Assembly (NCBI RefSeq): GCF_965223285.1
Contig: NZ_OZ244997.1
Coordinates: 2,852,001 to 2,916,000 of the forward strand
Length of the DNA stretch: 64,000 nt
Direction: 5' to 3'
Origin: Leptofilum sp965223285
GTDB lineage: Bacteria; Chloroflexota; Anaerolineae; Promineifilales; Promineifilaceae
Shown: positions 26,901 to 36,100 of the stretch, piece by piece
Layout of the letters: each line of letters begins with the position of its first letter
Numbering within the stretch: the first letter of the stretch is position 1
The notes under the pieces: generated by a model
What the model was told of the DNA's origin: nothing
Database searches by the model: none
What the model saw: the letters and a program-made list of their open reading frames with translations, nothing else
Translations under genes and position numbers: made by a program

Positions 26901-27441
26901 TGAGCAAAGGAACGGTTACCGACTCCAGGATAGTTTGGGCGCGCTCCTGGGCTTCGCGCAGGGCAGCTTCTGCGAGGCAAGCGTTGGCTGCGGCAGCCAA
27001 TCTTTCTTGCAAAGGAGCCAGCGATTTGAGCATGGTTGGCTCTATCGCCTGATTATTCTTGGCCAAAATCATCAAACCAAAGTTCGGTAGTTCTAAGAGA
27101 TGGTAATAATGTTCTGCCTCATGCTGACCAATCAGCGGCAGCGTATCCAGGAATTCGGCCACCTTATCTCCAGCCAAGTCAGACGGTATTTGGGCTAAAG
27201 CGGCCTGGTACGTGCCGTTGCGCTGGGTGTGGCGGGGTACCGTGTAGATTGATTTGAATTCATAGGCACCATCAGCCTGTAGCTGACCTTGATAGACTCC
27301 CCCAGCAACACAGTTCAACTTTTTCAGGAAAGCAAGCAAGCTGGTTTTGAGCATCTGGCGCAAGTCTAAACTGGTGCCGATGGCCATAGAGAGTTCATAT
27401 AAGGTTTGAACTGTTTGTGTCTGGTCGAATGATTGAGTCAT
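23977..27441 (-). CDS. Multi-GAF/PAS sensor protein without kinase
   Basis: A 1154-residue soluble protein: divergent GAF (1-155), PAS (168-280, LPLDDLIGNVTPDFYYDP), GAF (295-450, GLYHAHVLLLNE), REGW module (465-552, TREGW at 469-473), then three more GAF-like domains (about 565-735, 745-910, 920-1090) and the terminal stub INSINQKIQAAPTVQSALQT (about 1095-1140). No effector domain is present. The GAF plus REGW part closely resembles that of the 1369-residue receptor. Its stop overlaps the next gene by 8 bases, and the FIST gene lies 90 bases upstream. The ligands of the GAF domains cannot be told from sequence. Confidence 0.9.
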   Translation of the reverse strand: MTQSFDQTQTVQTLYELSMAIGTSLDLRQMLKTSLLAFLKKLNCVAGGVYQGQLQADGAYEFKSIYTVPRHTQRNGTYQAALAQIPSDLAGDKVAEFLDTLPLIGQHEAEHYYHLLELPNFGLMILAKNNQAIEPTMLKSLAPLQERLAAAANACLAEAALREAQERAQTILESVTVPLLISGLDDGKIIYANQLLSDMIRLPLDDLIGNVTPDFYYDPADRQTLLGLLQKQGALKEYEIRLKRGDGEPFWAWISIKIFNYQGEMALITSLIDVTDRKQTEAQKAKLANELATVAQVSTAASTLLEPDLLLQEVVDLTKEGFGLYHAHVLLLNEQTNDLVLAAGAGEIGQQMLAEGRHIPLAAQESLVATVARNKKGAFRNYANPDEGFMPHPLLAKTRSELAVPILLGDEVLGILDVRSEQYDYFSEADMQTLTALAAQVAVALQNARSFARSEQAVKELQELSRRLTREGWDDYLTQRSDALTFSYAHEQQTAVPASQAKLFTQPLHIQGEAIGQLKLKAPEQVDEEMSELVTAVVERLSTHLENLRLTEQSELARSETEKRSREMAIINDIVTQISASMDLQHSLQIIVDELATALNFDQVRVALIQPNNNEMLIIAEHFDPKSPSAVGMTIPLEGNELSQEVIETRQMVVVEDAQNNPRTAPVHGMFREQGIETVVLLPLVVNDEVLGTIGLDILDERAFDHDTLRLAETIVYQAAVAVQNARLFEQTQSALAETEALYAYTSQLNTASNLDAVLDSVAAPGFQVGASDALLLVYDQEATGKAGTGRYIASSPKNVVPLGEPISLREQPFSKLWPSGGKNILFVGDVSEEQRLDEKDRTAFLAENVHALAIMLLTVGNLRLGQIFIRWQNKQTFTEVDERLYGAIAQQASAVVYNRLLFNQTEEALSETAALYQASVDLNAADTYEQILNVLRQHTILGQGSSDVALNLFNRVWESDGMPETVSVMARWSTLPTELPTHYPLSAFPEAKTVLKPDKWLVCADVESDERMGEKTRAIFMNHFQAKSLLYVPLVVGGQWIGFLSGIYSVPRAFPESQIRRLNVLAGQAAVSIQSLQLLSQTRRRADREALINSINQKIQAAPTVQSALQTAVSELGQALKLKKAMVGLAAEGKGNGRNQPSQVGLVGEATDE

Positions 27442-27531
27442 AATCCCATCTATCCGTTGCTCAGTTAGGGTCTACGAACAAGCTATCATGCCCGCGAAGA
27501 CAAGCCTGAGAAGTTGTTCGCGTACCCTTAG

Positions 27532-28650
27532 TTAATTTAGTACCGCAATAACGGCCGTTTTGTTATAAAATTCAAGATAATCGTCGCCATTATTGGCAAT
27601 TTCGCCTAGTGTCAGTGCCCCAACGACAGGCATACCATCTCGCACCACAGCCTGTAGTTCCTGGTCAAACTCATCTTCCAGGAACAGTACCCGAGAAATA
27701 CAGTCAAAAAACAGGGCAGTTGAATTGGTTACATTCCCCTGGAAGTCGGTGCGACTCAATTCCAGTGCATGGGCAGCCGCATTCACCAATGAATTCACAT
27801 CGCCGGATAAGATGTCCACATAAGACTCACTGGGAACTTCGCCTACACAAACCAATGCGCCATCTTCGGTGGCAATGATGGGGTCGCGTACGATCTTTTC
27901 TGAACTGGCTCGATTGATGCCAAACGGATAGCCTTTAGCGATGTCAAAGAAGTTTTCCTGCGTGATAGCTTGCCCAGCGGCTTGCTCAACCACCTGCCGA
28001 TAGACGTCTAAAGCTGGCTGCCAATTCAACGATTTAATGACGTTCCTTTCCACTTCTGTTACCTGGAATGGCCCACTGATGCTGTGCCAGCCATGACTGA
28101 CGCCAATACCGCTTGGCGCTTCCAGCAGAGCCAAAATGGCACTGTCTTGAATGAGACCTTCATTGCTAAAGAGGCAGGGCATTTGCTCAAGGCTAAGTGA
28201 ACCTGCGCCGCCGCCAACAAAGTTGATTTCCAGGCCAAAAATGTTAAATAAACTGTCAATAAAAGCGCTAATCCTGGTTGACAGGCCATCTACAAGCACA
28301 ACCATCGTTTGCGCCTTACCCAGTTCGGGGAGCTTTTGGTCAATAAGCTCATCATAATCACAAGTTGAATCGCTTAAGTTGGGGATAATCTGCACGTTGG
28401 GTGTTTCTAGCAATCCCACAACGATGTTCCCCTTGGTCAATTTTTCTTGCCCGTGAATGAGCTCAGGGAAGATGCCACCCAAAACGGGAATGGTCGTGCT
28501 GGTCAAGAGGTCATCCACCGCTTCAGGGGTAAATCCATTGGCGTCGCAAGCCAGAATCATAATGCCCTTTACGGCCTCGTTAGCAACTGTCTCGTCTATA
28601 ATTCTTTTTAAGTTTTCTACAGTTCCTGATTTTTCAGCTTTGATAATCAT
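27532..28650 (-). CDS. FIST domain protein (FIST_N plus FIST_C)
   Basis: A 372-residue protein made of only the FIST sensory domains. The FIST_N part includes GIMILACDANGFTPEAVDDL and TIPVLGGIFPELI, with the glycine-rich turn FVGGGAGSLS; FIST_C includes SHGWHSISGPFQVTEVERNV, ALDVYRQVV and the terminal GEIANNGDDYLEFYNKT. FIST domains are predicted small-ligand, possibly amino-acid, sensors and are normally fused to or encoded beside kinases, chemoreceptors or cyclases. Here it is a free-standing gene in the middle of the operon, 16 bases after the 1483-residue receptor gene, whose end overlaps its AGGAG ribosome site. It could act as a diffusible ligand sensor for the shared kinase. Confidence 0.93.
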   Translation of the reverse strand: MIIKAEKSGTVENLKRIIDETVANEAVKGIMILACDANGFTPEAVDDLLTSTTIPVLGGIFPELIHGQEKLTKGNIVVGLLETPNVQIIPNLSDSTCDYDELIDQKLPELGKAQTMVVLVDGLSTRISAFIDSLFNIFGLEINFVGGGAGSLSLEQMPCLFSNEGLIQDSAILALLEAPSGIGVSHGWHSISGPFQVTEVERNVIKSLNWQPALDVYRQVVEQAAGQAITQENFFDIAKGYPFGINRASSEKIVRDPIIATEDGALVCVGEVPSESYVDILSGDVNSLVNAAAHALELSRTDFQGNVTNSTALFFDCISRVLFLEDEFDQELQAVVRDGMPVVGALTLGEIANNGDDYLEFYNKTAVIAVLN

Positions 28651-28666
28651 TTTGTTAATTTCACTC

Positions 28667-31600
28667 CTATTTGTGACCGTTTTTCTGTTTGACGGCCGTT
28701 ATTTCTACGGTGGCTTCTGTTAATTTAAGTGCCTGCCCAAGCTCGGTAACGGCCGTTTGCAGGGCACTTTCTACCGTTGGCGCACTCTGAATCTTTTGAC
28801 TAATCGCATTAATCTTGGCTTCCCGTTCGGCGCGGCGTTGAGCCTTGATAAACAAACGCTTACTCTGGATAACTGATGCCAGGATGGCTGCAATCTGGAA
28901 AATCACGTCCCGATCCGCCTCGTTATAAACATTTACAGCTTTGCTGCTAACGTTGAGGGTACCAATGGGTCCCTCATTGGTAAGGAGAGGGGCAACCATA
29001 GAAGAAGCAACGCCTCGCCTTGGCTGGGGATCGTGGGTCACAAGAACTGTGCCAGACCGAATCGCTTTTTCGGAAAGCGTACCCGCCAATGGTAGTGAAT
29101 CACCAAGAGGAACTTTGGCACCTTCCCCAGCCAGGGACACGATCGTATATTGGTCACCAGTATCATTGAGGATGGAAAGCGTGACCCGGTCAGAAGGCAG
29201 AATAAGTGCGGTGCGTTCAGCAGTGATTTGATAGACATCATCGAGGGTTTTGGCCTGGTTAAGCTCTTCGCTAACTTCATTGAGCAGAGAACGACGGCGG
29301 GCCTGTTCGCCCGTTTCGGTCAAGGCCAGTTGGGTTTGTTCAGCTAGACGGGCCCGTTCCAGCGCTTCGGATACCTGCTGGGCAACGGTTTGTAACAACG
29401 CCTGTTTGCGTTCGGGGATGGGGCTGCCGTCAGGATTGCGCAGCCCAAGTTGACCAATCGCCTCGCCACGCACAGCAATAGGGATAGACACGGCCGTTTC
29501 CGTATCAGTCTCATCCGCATCTGTCTCCACGACCGTTGTCACCTCGTCGCCATTGCTCGTGATAGGTTTGATACTTTTGCCGTCAAAAGTGAACCCGGAC
29601 AACGGCCGTTCTTGGGCCAGCAAAAAGGCTTCCCACCCTTCGCGAGCCATAATGCGCTGTAGGCGGGTGAGTTCATCTAAGGCTCGCTGCGCCTCATCGT
29701 GGCGGCGGGCATTTTGCAAAGCCACCGCAATCTGGGAAGCTAGCGTCGTAAAAATATTCATACCTTCTACGGTAAAGTGATCAACCTGGTCTACCTGCAC
29801 ATCTAGCACACCAAGCACCTGTTTACCTACAATCAGTGGCACAGCCATCTCTGCACGCGTGTCAGGCAACAACGGATGGGGTAAGAAACCCGATTCAGCG
29901 CGCACGTCATTTACAATAACGCCCTTATGGGTGCGTGCGGCACGCGCCACCAATGATTGCTCCTGGCTCAACGCGATTTGACGGCCTTCTGCCACCATTG
30001 TGCGCCCAATGTCGCCAGCACCAGTGGTTAACGTCAATTCCGCCTTGCCTTCATCAAGCAAATAAAGGTGGGCATGGTAAAGTTGAAACCGTTCTTTCGT
30101 CAGATCAACCACTTGTTGCAACAGTTGATTGGGGTCCAAAATAGTGGCCGCTACCGTACCTACTTCAGCCACTGTTTCTAGCTCTGCGGCCTGCCGCGTT
30201 ACCAACGCTTGCGCTTCGCGGCGTTCGTTGATGTCAATCAAAGACGTAATGATGGCTGGTTCGCCCTGGAAATTTATGATCCGACCAGAAATCAACGCCC
30301 AGAAAAGGTCGCCGTCCCCCCGCTTCAATCGCACGTCATAATTATCTATCCGACCCTGCTCACGTAGTCCCGCCAGGTACCCTTGGCGGTCAGCCGGGTC
30401 ATAGTAAAAATCGGGTGTAATCTGACCAATCAATTCATCACCAGGCACACGGATAATTTCTGCCAGCGGTTCATTTACATAAGCAACAACACCATCAGAA
30501 ACCCGGGAGATGACAAGCGGGAAAGTAATGGATTCCAAAATTTCTTCGGTGCGCAGGTGTGCACTTTGTAATTCGGCTTCCATTTGCTTGCGCTCATTAA
30601 TGTCGACGAGGGAAGTCATGAGGGCTGGCTGCCCTTGGTAATTGATGATACGCCCGGAAACGAGTGACCAGAAAACATCACCGTCACCTCGTTTAAGGTT
30701 CAGCTCATAATTATTTATGAACCCATTTTCGCGTAACTGTGCCAAAAATGGGTCTCTATCTTCTGGATTAACGTAAAAGTCGGGAGTTTTTTCACCAATC
30801 AACGCTTCTTGCGGTACACGTATCATTTCGGCCAGCGGTTCGTTTACATACAGTACAAGGCCATCAGCTATACCAGAAATAAGGGTCGGCGTTGTGATCG
30901 AGTCTAAAATTGTTTGTACCCGCGCTTGCTCTTCCTGTACTGAGATTAATGCCTTTTCTTTCTGCGCAAATAGCGTCGCATTTTGCAGACCAATTGCCAC
31001 CTGGTTGGCAACAGAACTCAGCAGTTCTACGTCAATCTGACTCAATCCATCAATACTGTCTTGCTGCACAGCTAGTACACCGAGTACTTGGTCACCCAGT
31101 CTAATAGGCACGGCCGTTTCCGCTTTCGTATCGGGCATCAATGGATTCGGTGACCACCCCTCTTCCTGAGAAACATCTGGCACCAGGATGGTTTCCCGAG
31201 TTGCTACAGCTCGTCCTGCCAAACCCTGACCTATTGGAATGCTATGATCCTGGGTCAACATGGCTGTGCCAGCTTCGCCAGTACCACCGACCATCACCAG
31301 CCTGTCCCCGGTTTTGTCTAGCAAATAAATATGGGCATGATAATAGTTAAAGGCTCGTTTCACCTGTTCTACGACAGTGCGGGCTAGTTCCTGCTCATCC
31401 AAAATTGTAGATAGGCGACGACTAACCTCCGCGCTCGTTTCCATTTGGCGGGCACGTCGCTCCAATTGCCCTAGCGTTTGCCGTAGTTGGCCCGCCATCT
31501 CATTAAAGGTGGTGGACAACGTCCCAATCTCATCGTGTGATTTCACTTGAGCCTGGGCAGCTAAATCACCGGCACCCAACTTTTGCGCAGCTGACACTAA

Positions 31601-33118
31601 CTGGGAAACAGGCCGCACCACTGTATTAGATACAAAGATACCCAGAACCCCAGATATTGTCAGGGCAAACACGGTGGAAATAATAGTAAGGTTGTTTGCG
31701 GCCGTTTCACCTTGTTTCACATCCTGAATAATCAATTGCTCGACACTGTTCAGGTTATCACCCAACTCGTCTTCCAGGCTTTCCAGCTGTTCCAGCAAAT
31801 CCAGCGTATTGGTGTGAGAGGCAATGATGGTTCGCCCCGTGGTTTCAATGGTGTCTTTTGTACTACTCAGTTGTGCGCCTAAGTCGGCTTCCCCTGGCTC
31901 GTCTAGTTCCAGAAGCACTTCCAAATTTGCCTGAGCAACTTCGAGTCGCTCTTCCGCTTCTTCAAAGTCATCTATAGCTTCCTGGTCGCCTTTGGTTACA
32001 TACTCCAATGTTTCAGTAAGTAACAACTGTGTATTACTGTTAAATTCAGCCAAAAAAGCCTGAGAAGGAATCGCATCTTCAGCAAGTTCCTCAGCATTCT
32101 CATCGGCAATGTTTCTGACGATCTCGTCTGAAATTATGACTTGGGCTTGCGCTATTAATTCCAGAAGCAATTCTTCTGATGCTTCCATTGTTTCTAAAGC
32201 GTCTAGGGTTTGTGCATGAGATTGCACCAGCTCCTGAGCCAACCTGGCTGCTTCGTTGGCGTTTTCAGCCAATGTGGTAAAGTCGCTTATTTCCTCGGGA
32301 TCGTCAGCCAACTCAACAATTTGTGATGACAACGTAGTAAGTTCAACAACGCTTTGGTTTAACTCTTCAACCGAGTCCTCATCGCCAACGCTAATAAATT
32401 CTAATACCTCCGCTTGCATCACCTTTGCTTCTAGCGCAATTTGCCCAAAAAGCTGTTGGCTGGGCAAGGCATCCTCTGTCAGACTAACCGTGGCGAACTG
32501 TGTACTCAAGTAAGTCACGGCAGTACCAATCAAGGCGATGAAAACAAAGGCTGCCATTAGCTTGGGGCGGAGTGTGGCTACGTGGAGTTGACGCGCCAAA
32601 AAGTAGACCAATACCCCGGCCAAACCAATCATGATGATGTAATCTATTGTTGTGTTTGGGTGATTTGGACGGTCAACTGGGCCAAATACATCAAGGAAGA
32701 CAATCAGCACCCCGGCAACGACGCCAGCGACCATAACCCGGTTCAACCATTTGCCAGATAAGGTTGGGACGGCAATACCAGCGGTAACTGTAGCCGCCAG
32801 CAGGCCATAAACAAGACCGTCGCCAGCAGCAGTAAATTGGTTAAGGGCAATCAAGAGCAGAAATGGGGCAATGAGCATCAGCATACTTACGCGAATATGG
32901 CCTTTGTAGCTGAGCCAGGTAGCCACAACAGAGATACTGGTCATTGTCACAAGAGATGCTCTTAACGCAATGTCAATTTCCTCTCCTTGCGCCAAGAAGT
33001 AGACCGTTACAACCACCATAAAAACCGTCATAAAGGCAGCAATGATTTTGGCGTTCCGGGCCGCTTTATTCGTGCCGTTGGCTTGAGATGTATCCCGTCT
33101 ATTCATTGTAGTCCTCAT
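28667..33118 (-). CDS. Giant membrane receptor: 7TM-like region, twin helical sensor, HAMP, GAF, PAS, PAS, GAF, REGW, GAF
   Basis: A 1483-residue protein. Hydrophobic helices span 24-205; two repeated extracytoplasmic helical units (about 215-335 and 347-465) start with EDALPSQ and EDAIPSQ and each has a Q-x4-L-E-(F/Y) helix. After another TM (478-500) come HAMP (about 497-552, NTVVRPVSQL, DEIGTL), GAF1 (565-715), PAS1 (735-845), PAS2 (857-967), GAF2 (985-1140), REGW module (1153-1262), GAF3 (1272-1435) and stub ISQKIQSAPTVESALQTAV. No kinase domain. I start at ATG 33118 (AAGGG upstream); ATG 33106 with AGGA upstream is nearly as good. A paralogue of the next gene upstream. Confidence 0.9.
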   Translation of the reverse strand: MRTTMNRRDTSQANGTNKAARNAKIIAAFMTVFMVVVTVYFLAQGEEIDIALRASLVTMTSISVVATWLSYKGHIRVSMLMLIAPFLLLIALNQFTAAGDGLVYGLLAATVTAGIAVPTLSGKWLNRVMVAGVVAGVLIVFLDVFGPVDRPNHPNTTIDYIIMIGLAGVLVYFLARQLHVATLRPKLMAAFVFIALIGTAVTYLSTQFATVSLTEDALPSQQLFGQIALEAKVMQAEVLEFISVGDEDSVEELNQSVVELTTLSSQIVELADDPEEISDFTTLAENANEAARLAQELVQSHAQTLDALETMEASEELLLELIAQAQVIISDEIVRNIADENAEELAEDAIPSQAFLAEFNSNTQLLLTETLEYVTKGDQEAIDDFEEAEERLEVAQANLEVLLELDEPGEADLGAQLSSTKDTIETTGRTIIASHTNTLDLLEQLESLEDELGDNLNSVEQLIIQDVKQGETAANNLTIISTVFALTISGVLGIFVSNTVVRPVSQLVSAAQKLGAGDLAAQAQVKSHDEIGTLSTTFNEMAGQLRQTLGQLERRARQMETSAEVSRRLSTILDEQELARTVVEQVKRAFNYYHAHIYLLDKTGDRLVMVGGTGEAGTAMLTQDHSIPIGQGLAGRAVATRETILVPDVSQEEGWSPNPLMPDTKAETAVPIRLGDQVLGVLAVQQDSIDGLSQIDVELLSSVANQVAIGLQNATLFAQKEKALISVQEEQARVQTILDSITTPTLISGIADGLVLYVNEPLAEMIRVPQEALIGEKTPDFYVNPEDRDPFLAQLRENGFINNYELNLKRGDGDVFWSLVSGRIINYQGQPALMTSLVDINERKQMEAELQSAHLRTEEILESITFPLVISRVSDGVVAYVNEPLAEIIRVPGDELIGQITPDFYYDPADRQGYLAGLREQGRIDNYDVRLKRGDGDLFWALISGRIINFQGEPAIITSLIDINERREAQALVTRQAAELETVAEVGTVAATILDPNQLLQQVVDLTKERFQLYHAHLYLLDEGKAELTLTTGAGDIGRTMVAEGRQIALSQEQSLVARAARTHKGVIVNDVRAESGFLPHPLLPDTRAEMAVPLIVGKQVLGVLDVQVDQVDHFTVEGMNIFTTLASQIAVALQNARRHDEAQRALDELTRLQRIMAREGWEAFLLAQERPLSGFTFDGKSIKPITSNGDEVTTVVETDADETDTETAVSIPIAVRGEAIGQLGLRNPDGSPIPERKQALLQTVAQQVSEALERARLAEQTQLALTETGEQARRRSLLNEVSEELNQAKTLDDVYQITAERTALILPSDRVTLSILNDTGDQYTIVSLAGEGAKVPLGDSLPLAGTLSEKAIRSGTVLVTHDPQPRRGVASSMVAPLLTNEGPIGTLNVSSKAVNVYNEADRDVIFQIAAILASVIQSKRLFIKAQRRAEREAKINAISQKIQSAPTVESALQTAVTELGQALKLTEATVEITAVKQKNGHK

Positions 33119-33194
33119 GCATAACCCTTGTTTCGAAAATGCTGCGTATTCAGTAAGGTTAGATGTTTCAATATCTGATTCCCTATACAATTAA

Positions 33195-36100
33195 TTAATG
33201 TCTGCTACCATTTGTGCTTCTTTTTACAGCTTTTGCCCTTCCTACACCATCCAGCACAATTTCGCCTTCCAACCCAAGCACCCGGCCGATTTCTTCGGCA
33301 GCGACGCGCAAGACAGATTCGGCATCTACGGCCTGGTTGATGCGAGTCGTGACCTCGCGCAGCAACTGCTCCTCATGGGCACGGGTTTGTGCCTCTTCGT
33401 ATTGCAGTAAACTTTGAGAAACAAGCGAAGCCTGATCCTTCAACCCGCTAATTTGACGAATGGCATCTTCACTAAGTTGCAAAGGTGTATATGATTGCCC
33501 TGTGATTAAACCGAGCCACTGATCACCAACAATAATAGGCAAATAGACAAACCCAAAAATATTCTTTTCTTCAAAAAATTCCCGGCCGGCTGGGTCAATC
33601 CGTGAGTCCGTGTGCACATTTTCAATGAAAGCAATTTCCCTTGTCTGGGCCTTGAGTAACTTATTAAAGAGTTGGGCTGGGTAAATTGTTCCAACAGGGT
33701 CTGCCTGGGTGTTTTTATCTGCATGCCACAGTGCCTTTATTGTCAATGTCTGGGCATATTCCCCTTCTGGTTTATCGAAATACATTAGAGCGACAGAATC
33801 CAAGCGATGCAATTCCGTTGAACTGATCAAGGCATCTAATACATCTTGCAATTTCGTCGCGCGAACAATGCGCTGACTACCAGCATACAATGATTCTGTC
33901 TGTGCCAGAGCTTGTTCTGACTGTTCTGCCAGACGAATGTTTTCTAAATGTGTCGTGAGCCGGTCGGCAACGGCCGTTACCAGTTCAGACAGTTCTTTAT
34001 CAACCTGATCGGGCATTTCCAGCTTTAGCTGCCCAATTGCCTCGCCTTGAATTTGCAGAGGATGGGTAAGTAGTTTGGTGGGTACGGCCGTTTCTACCGT
34101 ATCCCGCGCATCTTCATAGCTAAAGTTCAAAGCGTCCGACTTTTCAGCTAAATAGCTGCTCCAGCCCTCACGCGTTAGGCGGCGAGACAGCTCTTGAAGT
34201 TCTTGCACGGCTTGCGTGGATTGGGCAAAAGAGCGGGCATTTTGCAGTGCAACCGCAACCTGCGATGCCAATGTTGCCACCGTTTGCAGGTCAGTTTGTC
34301 CAAACGCGTTGGTTTTGTCAGAGCGCACATCTAGTACGCCTAGAACCTGCTCACCCACAGCAATGGGAACAGCCATCTCAGAGCGCGTTTCTGTCAGCAG
34401 TGGATGCGGCATAAAGCCTTGTTCTGGGGTTTCATAGGTGCGAATTGCTCCTTGTCTGGTTCGGGCAACGGTGGCCACCAGCGATCCTTCTGCTGCCAGT
34501 GGAATCTCTCTGCCTTCGCTCACCATCTGGCGACCAACGTCACCTGCCCCGGCCGTCAGCACCAGAGTACGCCCAAGATCGTCTAGCAAATGAATATGGG
34601 TGTGGTACAGGTCGAAACTGCTTTTGGTTAAATCAACAACCTGTTGCAGCAGCTCTTGCGGATCAAGAATATTGGCGGTGAGGGTACTTACCTGAGCCAC
34701 GGCAGCCAGCTCGTTTGTCTGTTTGGTTAGCTCCGCAGTCTGGCGTGCCAACAATGCTTCACCTTGCTTCCGCTCATCAATGTCGATGAGCGATGTTATG
34801 AGCGCAGGTGTGCCTCGATAATTAATAATCTGGGCAGAAACCAGGGCCCAGAAGAGGTCGTCATCGGCTCGTTTTAGATGAAGCTCATAATTATGCACAA
34901 ATCCATTTTGGCGAATGGCCTCCAGGAAAGGTGCTCTGTCGTCTGGATTTGCATAAAAGTCGGGGGTGACTTCGCCAATTAATTCTTCGCGAGGTGCGCG
35001 AATCACTTCTGTTAAGGGATCATTGACATATTGCACAATCCCATCGGATATATTGGAGATAACAATTGGCACCGCAATGGATTGCAAAATGGCCAGCACC
35101 CGTGCTTGTTCGTCTTGAATAGTAGCCAATGCTTTGTCGCGCTCTGCAAACAGGGTAGCGTTTTGCAGACCAATGGCCACCTGGTTGGCAATAGAGGTCA
35201 ACAGCTCTACATCGGCTTCGCCCAGCCCATTTACTGTGTTTTGCTGCACATCCAAAATGCCCAGCACCTTATCACCCAGGCTAATAGGGATGGTTGCTTC
35301 TGCTTTGGTCTCTGGCAATAACGGATTTGGTAACCAGCCAGCCGCTTTGTAAACATCTGGAACCAACACAGGCTGGTTGGCAACGGCCGTTTGGCCGACC
35401 AACCCTTTGCCCATTGGAATTTTGTGACCCTGAGCCAGCATTTTTTGCCCAGCTTCGCCAGTGCCGCCTACCATTACCAGGTTTTGCCCAGCCTCGTCCA
35501 CAAAGTAGATGTGGGCGTGGTAGTAATTGAAGGTGGATTGCAGCTCTTGCACAACGGCCGTTGCCAACTGTTTGGGATCCAAAATTGTAGAAAGCTGGCG
35601 GCTAATTTTGGCACTGGTTGTAATAGTGACGCTGCGTTCTTCAAGATCGCCCAACATTGTTTGAATACGGTCCCTCATACGGTTGAAAGCATTGCCAAGC
35701 TGCCCGATCTCATCGCCAGAAGTTACTTCTGCCGCGGCAGATAGATCACCATCTGCCAACCGTTGGGTAGCTGTTGCTAATTGAGAAACCGGCCGCGATA
35801 TTGTGTTAGCTATAAGCGAACCTAACGCAATAGAGCCACCCAGGCTAGCTATAACTGTAAGAATAAAACGAAGGTTTTCTGCAGCTAATGTGTCATCCAC
35901 GAGCTGATTGATCAACTGTTCAGCCGAAATTAGAGAGTCATTTAAGGTTTCCTCAGTTTCCTCAAACGCTTCTAATAACTCTAATGTTTGCCCGTGCGAT
36001 TCAAGGACTGCAAGTGCCGTTGTTTCAATAACGCCTTCCAAATCTGCAAACTGTTCAGCCAGGCCTGCCTCGCCAGGTTCGTCTGACTCTAAAGTTGCAA

